A stretch of 64,000 nt of DNA, taken from assembly GCA_024449915.1 (NCBI GenBank), contig JAMZAV010000438.1:62001-126000 (forward strand), written 5' to 3'. Positions 58,690-64,000 of the stretch are shown here, in pieces (the first letter of the stretch is position 1; every line of letters starts with the position of its first letter). Position numbers and translations under genes: made by a program. This stretch comes from Sweltsa coloradensis (taxonomy: Eukaryota; Arthropoda; Insecta; Plecoptera; Chloroperlidae). The notes below the pieces were generated by a model that did no database searches, was not told the DNA's origin, and worked only from the letters and a program-made list of their open reading frames with translations.

Positions 58690-61160
58690 ATCAAGTAGTA
58701 GTTGTAGTAGTGTTCTTTATTCATCAGCACAAGTTGCTATTTTCACAGGGAAAATGTTCATCCTCGTCTGTTGCAACGTACTTGCATCTATTATTTATTT
58801 TTCAAATTTTGTTTTTATGGACCTAATAGTATGAATATTACAATCATAATGTTCTCGTTAAATAGTTGAACACACTTCAATCGTTCATAATAAATCGTTT
58901 AGCAAAACGGGGGCAAATAAAATAAGTCAAATTTGAAAAATATGTGTACGGAAATATTAACTTTCTTCATTTCAAAATTAGGTTCGCGACGAAGATGTGT
59001 ATATTTTAAAGGCGCGACCCCATACTGCAACCCATAGGGAGTCCCCTATTATCAACATGCAAGACAATAATCGTGTACGCCGCCCCTTCCCACGCAGGAA
59101 TGAGGCTGTTACCGTACAGACGATATAACCAGACGACATCGTTGTTCCCCTTCTAACTCCATTCATTCACCCTCACCTGTTTATCAAGGATAATAAAGCC
59201 TCATGGTTGGTGACATATTTTCTCGATGACGGTCTTAACCCCGGCAAAGTTTCACGTCTAGGTTTTAAGTGTCAGCCATCATTCTGAGCGGAGGAACACG
59301 AGAAGGAATAAGGTACACTCGGGTACACAAGAGATGGAACACCTTCTTGACGAGGCACACTCTGTACTCAAGCTCCTTGTCTTGACGGTTTTTAAGTTTA
59401 ATTTAATTCAAGCTAACTAAAAAGACTACTTTCGTAATTTTGTGTAGGGAATGTAGTTCTAGCGTTGAAGATTTGGAAAATGAAATATCTCATAGCACAA
59501 CATGATTATCTTACCGTATCGAATTATGTTGTTTATAAAATATACCTACCACTACATCAAAAAAGGCTATGTTTTGCTGCCAAAAAAGGCTTTTGTAGCC
59601 TTCAACATTTAACGTAGTACAAATAAAAACATAAATATTTGAATGACAGTGATACTCTTCCATATGATTAAAACTAAAACAACATGTAAGGTTTCTACAT
59701 TTTAGGATATAATATATTAGTTGGGTTATATGAGATTTTTGCACTTTCTAATGTGTTAACAAATTGAAAGTTTCCTGGATAAACCTAAGTCTAATGTGTT
59801 TTAAAAGTTGTTGAAAAGTGCCACGCATTGCACTTTTATGAAATAGGTAAATGTTAAAAGTAAAAGTTTGTAATACACTGAATTGTAAACTAATAATAAT
59901 TACCATAAATAACTATCTTAATTTTGATTGGGCATTACAACTAAAAGATTTACAGATTTTTGACTGTATTAATTTGTTTAAGCATGTTCGACATATTAAA
60001 GTCCGTCATTAGAATTTTATTGTTGATTGCTAAGAAAGATTGAAGTTTATACGATCGCAATTTAATTTCACTAGTGTGTTGTCACTTGTAATGGAAAAAA
60101 ATATCCCTTACTCATTTAGTTGCAGAATATTAACACCTTTGAATGAACCTGGTATAAATGTCAAGAAAAATGTCATAGTTATTTGTAGGACTGATTTTAA
60201 ACGCATCGCTAATCATTCTTTGACATTAGATACAAAACATCACACTTGATAATTCCATAGAGTCACACACGAGCCCAGCATGAGGTAATGAACCAAGGCG
60301 CGTCTTTTGTCTCCACACCTGTAGTATGGGGGATCCCTTGCATCCGTGGAATGTAGCATGGGGCGCATCGCGGGGGAGTCTCATATAATACAAGAGGGAA
60401 CTGCTGTCATGTGACGCATGCGCGCTGCGACGAATTAAGGCCAGCACCCTCGTGTTTTTACTCGTGGAACATTCCACAGCAATGAGACTCACACAGTTCA
60501 TCAAATTAGACAACTTGAAAACGATAAAGTGAAATTGGAATTACGTGACGCTGAATGCTGTATATATGTGCGACGCGCGGCGTTGCATGGAGGGGCTGAT
60601 GTATCTAACGATGCTGTGACAAGTGGGAGGGGATACAATAAAGATTAACCAAAATAATTTACGAGGCTTTCAACTGTAGAAAGTTACAATCAGATTTTGG
60701 AATATTTCTTTATTTTTTAGCGTTGTTTTCATTTAATTATTTGACACTCAAGGAAGAACGGAAACTCATTTTTTTTTAAAATTGTTGGTTATTAAATAAT
60801 AAGTTCACGGTTTTGTTATTTAATGGAATAATTTTGACGGAAATCGTAATACCTATTCAATATTATTATAATTATCTTACAAAATCATCACTAAATAATA
60901 ACTAATCAAGATAACATTCTTTTACTTGCAATATAAATGTAAAATTGAGAGAATCAGAAAGAAAGCAAAAGCAAGTTTGTGTTCGAATACCAATCTAGGT
61001 AAAGATGTTATTGTTATTTAATTGTAGGTCACTTCTTATTAAGGATTTCTGCAAATTACAACAAAAAGAGTTTTATGGATATCATTCATCCTGACCAACA
61101 TTTAAAATTTGAATTATGGTCGAATATGTATTATTCATCATCATCGCCTTCATTTACATA
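58690..61160. other. 3' flank, nothing recognised
   Basis: 58980-59340 and 60240-60640 are less AT-rich and non-repetitive and may be conserved noncoding DNA or promoter-like; no specific gene was found. No domain-bearing frame. Confidence 0.5.
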
Positions 61161-61169
61161 TAATATAAT

Positions 61170-61185
61170 ACCCGGCACCCCACCA
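61170..61185 (-). repeat. tRNA-Ala 3'-end-like motif, copy 9
   Basis: ACCCGGCACCCCACCA on the + strand; one T missing. Flanks resemble those of copy 10, so these two may be one local duplication. Confidence 0.7.
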
Positions 61186-61335
61186 AAATTGAAAAAAATT
61201 CATTTTTCGTTCACCGTGATCGTATAATATGTATTATTAATTAATGCCTTCATCTACGTATTTAAATTGGAATTAAAAAACAATTGACATATTATTTGTT
61301 AGCTCGAGTAATGGAAAGTATAACTCAAACATTAT

Positions 61336-61352
61336 ACCCGGCACCTCCACCA
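61336..61352 (-). repeat. tRNA-Ala 3'-end-like motif, copy 10
   Basis: ACCCGGCACCTCCACCA on the + strand, 166 bp after copy 9. Confidence 0.8.
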
Positions 61353-61359
61353 AAATAGA

Positions 61360-63520
61360 AAAATTATATTTTTTTTCACCAACGATCAAATAAATGACAT
61401 TAAATTTATTTTAATGCAAATTCTGAGTTACTACCATATACATGCTATATTGCGATGATATTCTAAAATATAAGTATGCAATAAGATATTATAACACCAT
61501 AAAATAACTTATAAATAATTGTATTTCTTTCATTTGTTTTAGAGATAAAATCTGCCCTACTTTTGATTCGCGTAAAATTTCAGAGCATCAAACTCGTTCA
61601 CTAGATCTCTTTGAAAACTTCCCGTTTCAAAACATTTTCCAAAACTTACGTTCGGCACATTTCCATCAGCGCCTTTACCATCCCCGTGCACGATAATTAA
61701 TTAAGTTATAAAGTTTTGTAAAAAAAAACATTTCTCCAGCGTTTTTGAAACTGCAGTTAAGTTTCGAACGGTAATGTCTCTCATTCGTGTTGAATATCAC
61801 AACTCTTCGCCGTAAAAAGAGATTTTCCTCCTCTGTTCTTCCTAAGTTCCGAATTTCACGACCAAGCTTGCCAGCTTCCAAGGATAATAATCCCGTGCAC
61901 CCTTTAAGACTGTCGTAGCTTTTATGGTTATATCATCTCTGGAGCCATGCGTGATGGTAGGGAGGTAGTCTATTGCAGGTGGCAGTGCGGCGGGGGTTTA
62001 AAACAAGCCAGCCTGCCTGCTATAGAACACATCAGATGTGACGTCAGCTAGCTGAAGACGCCTCGTCGAACATTTCGAGAAGAAAATGTGAGAAAGCGAA
62101 GAAAAGAGGAACGTTTGCATTTTATGAATAGTTAACAAAGAGATGTGGCGGTGGAGGAGGGGAGGTAGAGGGGGGAAGGGGAATGAGGGGGGTGAAAAGT
62201 GTAAAGCAAGTAATTGCTCGTGGGAAAGATAATGAAGAAAAAAGGATTTGAGGTAAAAGTATTAACACAGGCTGTGCAGATGAGGATAACTAGGTTTCAA
62301 ATTGAGATACAAAAATATTTCCGAAATCGGGGGATTTCTTCTTAAGCCGTTCTATAAACTCGTTCAAAGTTCATACCTGAAACTTGCCTGGTAGGTAATA
62401 ATAAACAAAAACAAGTTGATTGACAAAATGTTATATATTTTATAATCCAAATTATCGACCTAATTCAAAGAATGGTATTCAAACGATTTAACTTATTAGT
62501 AACGACAGGTAAATACGATCTATTACTTGTTAGTTAATATATCGCGAAGAAACTGCACCTGTTAGCTAATTTATCTAATATTAATTGTTTTTTCTTTGTG
62601 TTACTTGGTGAAACTCGTTTATCTGTAATAAAGTCTCCAAATGAAAACCAGTTTTTTATTTATCGATTGGTGGAAGTAAATAATGTTTTCAAATTTGATT
62701 TGTATTCATTTGTGTTTTAAACTTCGTAATTAGATGACCATCATTGTCCCGAATAGCTTTGAAAGCATGCAACAATAGGAACTCATCTGATTCTAGCAAT
62801 ACTATTTAATTTAGACCCAAGGAAAGTGTGTTTCGTTTAAAAAGTTTTACAACGTCCGTAGAGAATGTATTCAAAATTGAATTTGTTTAATCAATTAAAT
62901 AGCGATTGAGTTTATGTTGCTTGCTTGATCGTTTATGAGAATGTAGACCCATTTCCTCTGATTCTGATGCTTTGTTCTCCGTTCAATCAAAATACACGTT
63001 TTTTTAAACTTCTGGAGTTTATTTATTTATTTCATTGGTCAATTGGAGAGAGTTGGGTATGTTATGATTTTAATGTTAATGTCTCACAGTTAAAAGGTAA
63101 TGCATTTTCACATTTTGGAGTAACGTTTAACAGTTTGTTATTTACATCAGTGTTATGTACACCGACGAACTAATATACCAACAAAGTGCTGAGTCGTATT
63201 TATATTATTTAATTATGTCGAGGTTTCGGAGGTTTCGAGGTTAAATTAATGAGGACTATTACCGTCGTTGCCAAAACCAACAACATTAGGCCTAACAAGC
63301 TACTATACATAAACGTTTCTTAAACGGTTTTTCACTAGTGTGCTGATTATTGTATCAAGGTGCAAAATACACATCCATTTGTAAAAAATCATATTTTTCC
63401 AAACAGGGAAATTGTGTCGAAATTCATAGGGGTATTAATCTTATCGAAAAGGTTTTTTTGGGCCCAAAAATATTGCATTTTAATAATCCAATAACCTGTT
63501 CTACTAGTTCCTTATTTATA
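61360..63520. other. 3' flank, nothing recognised
   Basis: 61890-62190 is richer in GC and holds a TGACGTCA site at 62039-62046 and a purine-rich run at 62140-62190. The rest is AT-rich. Confidence 0.5.
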
Positions 63521-63528
63521 ATCGTATT

Positions 63529-63791
63529 CGATGGTGAAGAACCAATACCTTCTATCTGCCATTTTCTGCCAAAATTGTTGGTGTCTATGGACACAGAAAA
63601 TTATTTCGAATTTTTTGGTGCTAAAAGTGCTTATCTAAAAATGCTTAAACATCTCCAAAGAGAAAAAGTACCCCTTCTCAATATTCCTATCTGCCACCGG
63701 GGCCAACTAGTTACTTTTTTTAAATCATTTTAATGCCTCCTGAAAAATTTTTGCTTTTTGGCAGATAAAAGGTACTGGTTCTTCACCATCG
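63529..63791. mobile_element. Small inverted-repeat element (about 263 bp)
   Basis: cgatggtgaagaaccaatac..atctgcca at 63529-63561 is mirrored at 63759-63791 with two differences in 33 bp. The interior is AT-rich. It resembles a MITE; no target duplication is clear. Confidence 0.6.
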
Positions 63792-64000
63792 TATTGCTGT
63801 TTTCTTTTCATTACTGTTTTCAACTGTAATTGTTCTATGTAAAGGTTGAGCATTTGGGAATCAATTAACACTTATCGTTATCAATTATATTAGTATTGGT
63901 AAAAGCCACATGGATGTCAGAAATAAAAGTTTGTTCAAAATGCAACAAATAACTTAATCAAATAAATTTTTGACTCTGTCGTATAAAGTACATCATGAAT

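Noticed and set aside
63350..63733. 127-codon open frame near the end of the window
   Set aside because: No recognised domain, no clear ATG context, and it overlaps the inverted-repeat element at 63529. A transposon origin is more likely than a gene.

Overview
This window is animal nuclear DNA: AT-rich, with one multi-exon gene spread over about 39 kb and many transposable elements. It is most likely from an insect, but that is an inference from the BEL/Pao element, the SINE-like and hAT-like repeats and the intron sizes; no species can be named from the sequence.

The only protein-coding gene I can support is a LIM-homeodomain transcription factor of the LMX1 class on the + strand. Six coding exons fit together: 2818-3027 (LIM1), 14541-14758 (LIM2), 16663-16859 (first part of the homeodomain), 29948-30074 (rest of the homeodomain, split at residues 46/47), 34991-35245 (acidic linker with a poly-Asn tract) and 41443-41666 (C terminus and stop). 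All internal junctions are GT-AG and every codon phase matches (2, 1, 0, 1, 1), giving about 409 residues. The exon or exons carrying the start codon were not found.

Two of the six exons have a duplicated beginning. Exon 1 has an identical 54-bp copy of its start, with its own acceptor, 93 bp upstream and in frame. Exon 2 has a truncated copy from a 162-bp tandem duplication, and an 898-bp hAT-like element with a perfect 8-bp target duplication later split the second copy.

The introns and the 22-kb 3' flank are filled with repeats: a nearly complete but frame-broken BEL/Pao LTR element (19447-25257, TSD ctgat); two tRNA-derived SINE families; a LINE-like 3'-tail family; an unclassified family bounded by GGATGAGCG/CGCTCATCC ends (seven copies); two kilobase-scale palindromes; a Penelope-like terminal fragment with a hammerhead-type core; and small inverted-repeat elements. 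A 17-nt motif, TGGTGGAGGTGCCGGGT, occurs ten times and matches the complement of a tRNA-Ala 3' end including CCA. It is the most unusual signal in the window.

Some stretches look poorly resolved. 32520-34010 reads like a homopolymer-inflated consensus, the palindrome at 56209-57220 has indel-rich arms, and the BEL frames are broken although its LTRs are nearly identical. Indel conclusions in repeats should be treated with caution; the Lmx1 exons themselves are open and consistent.
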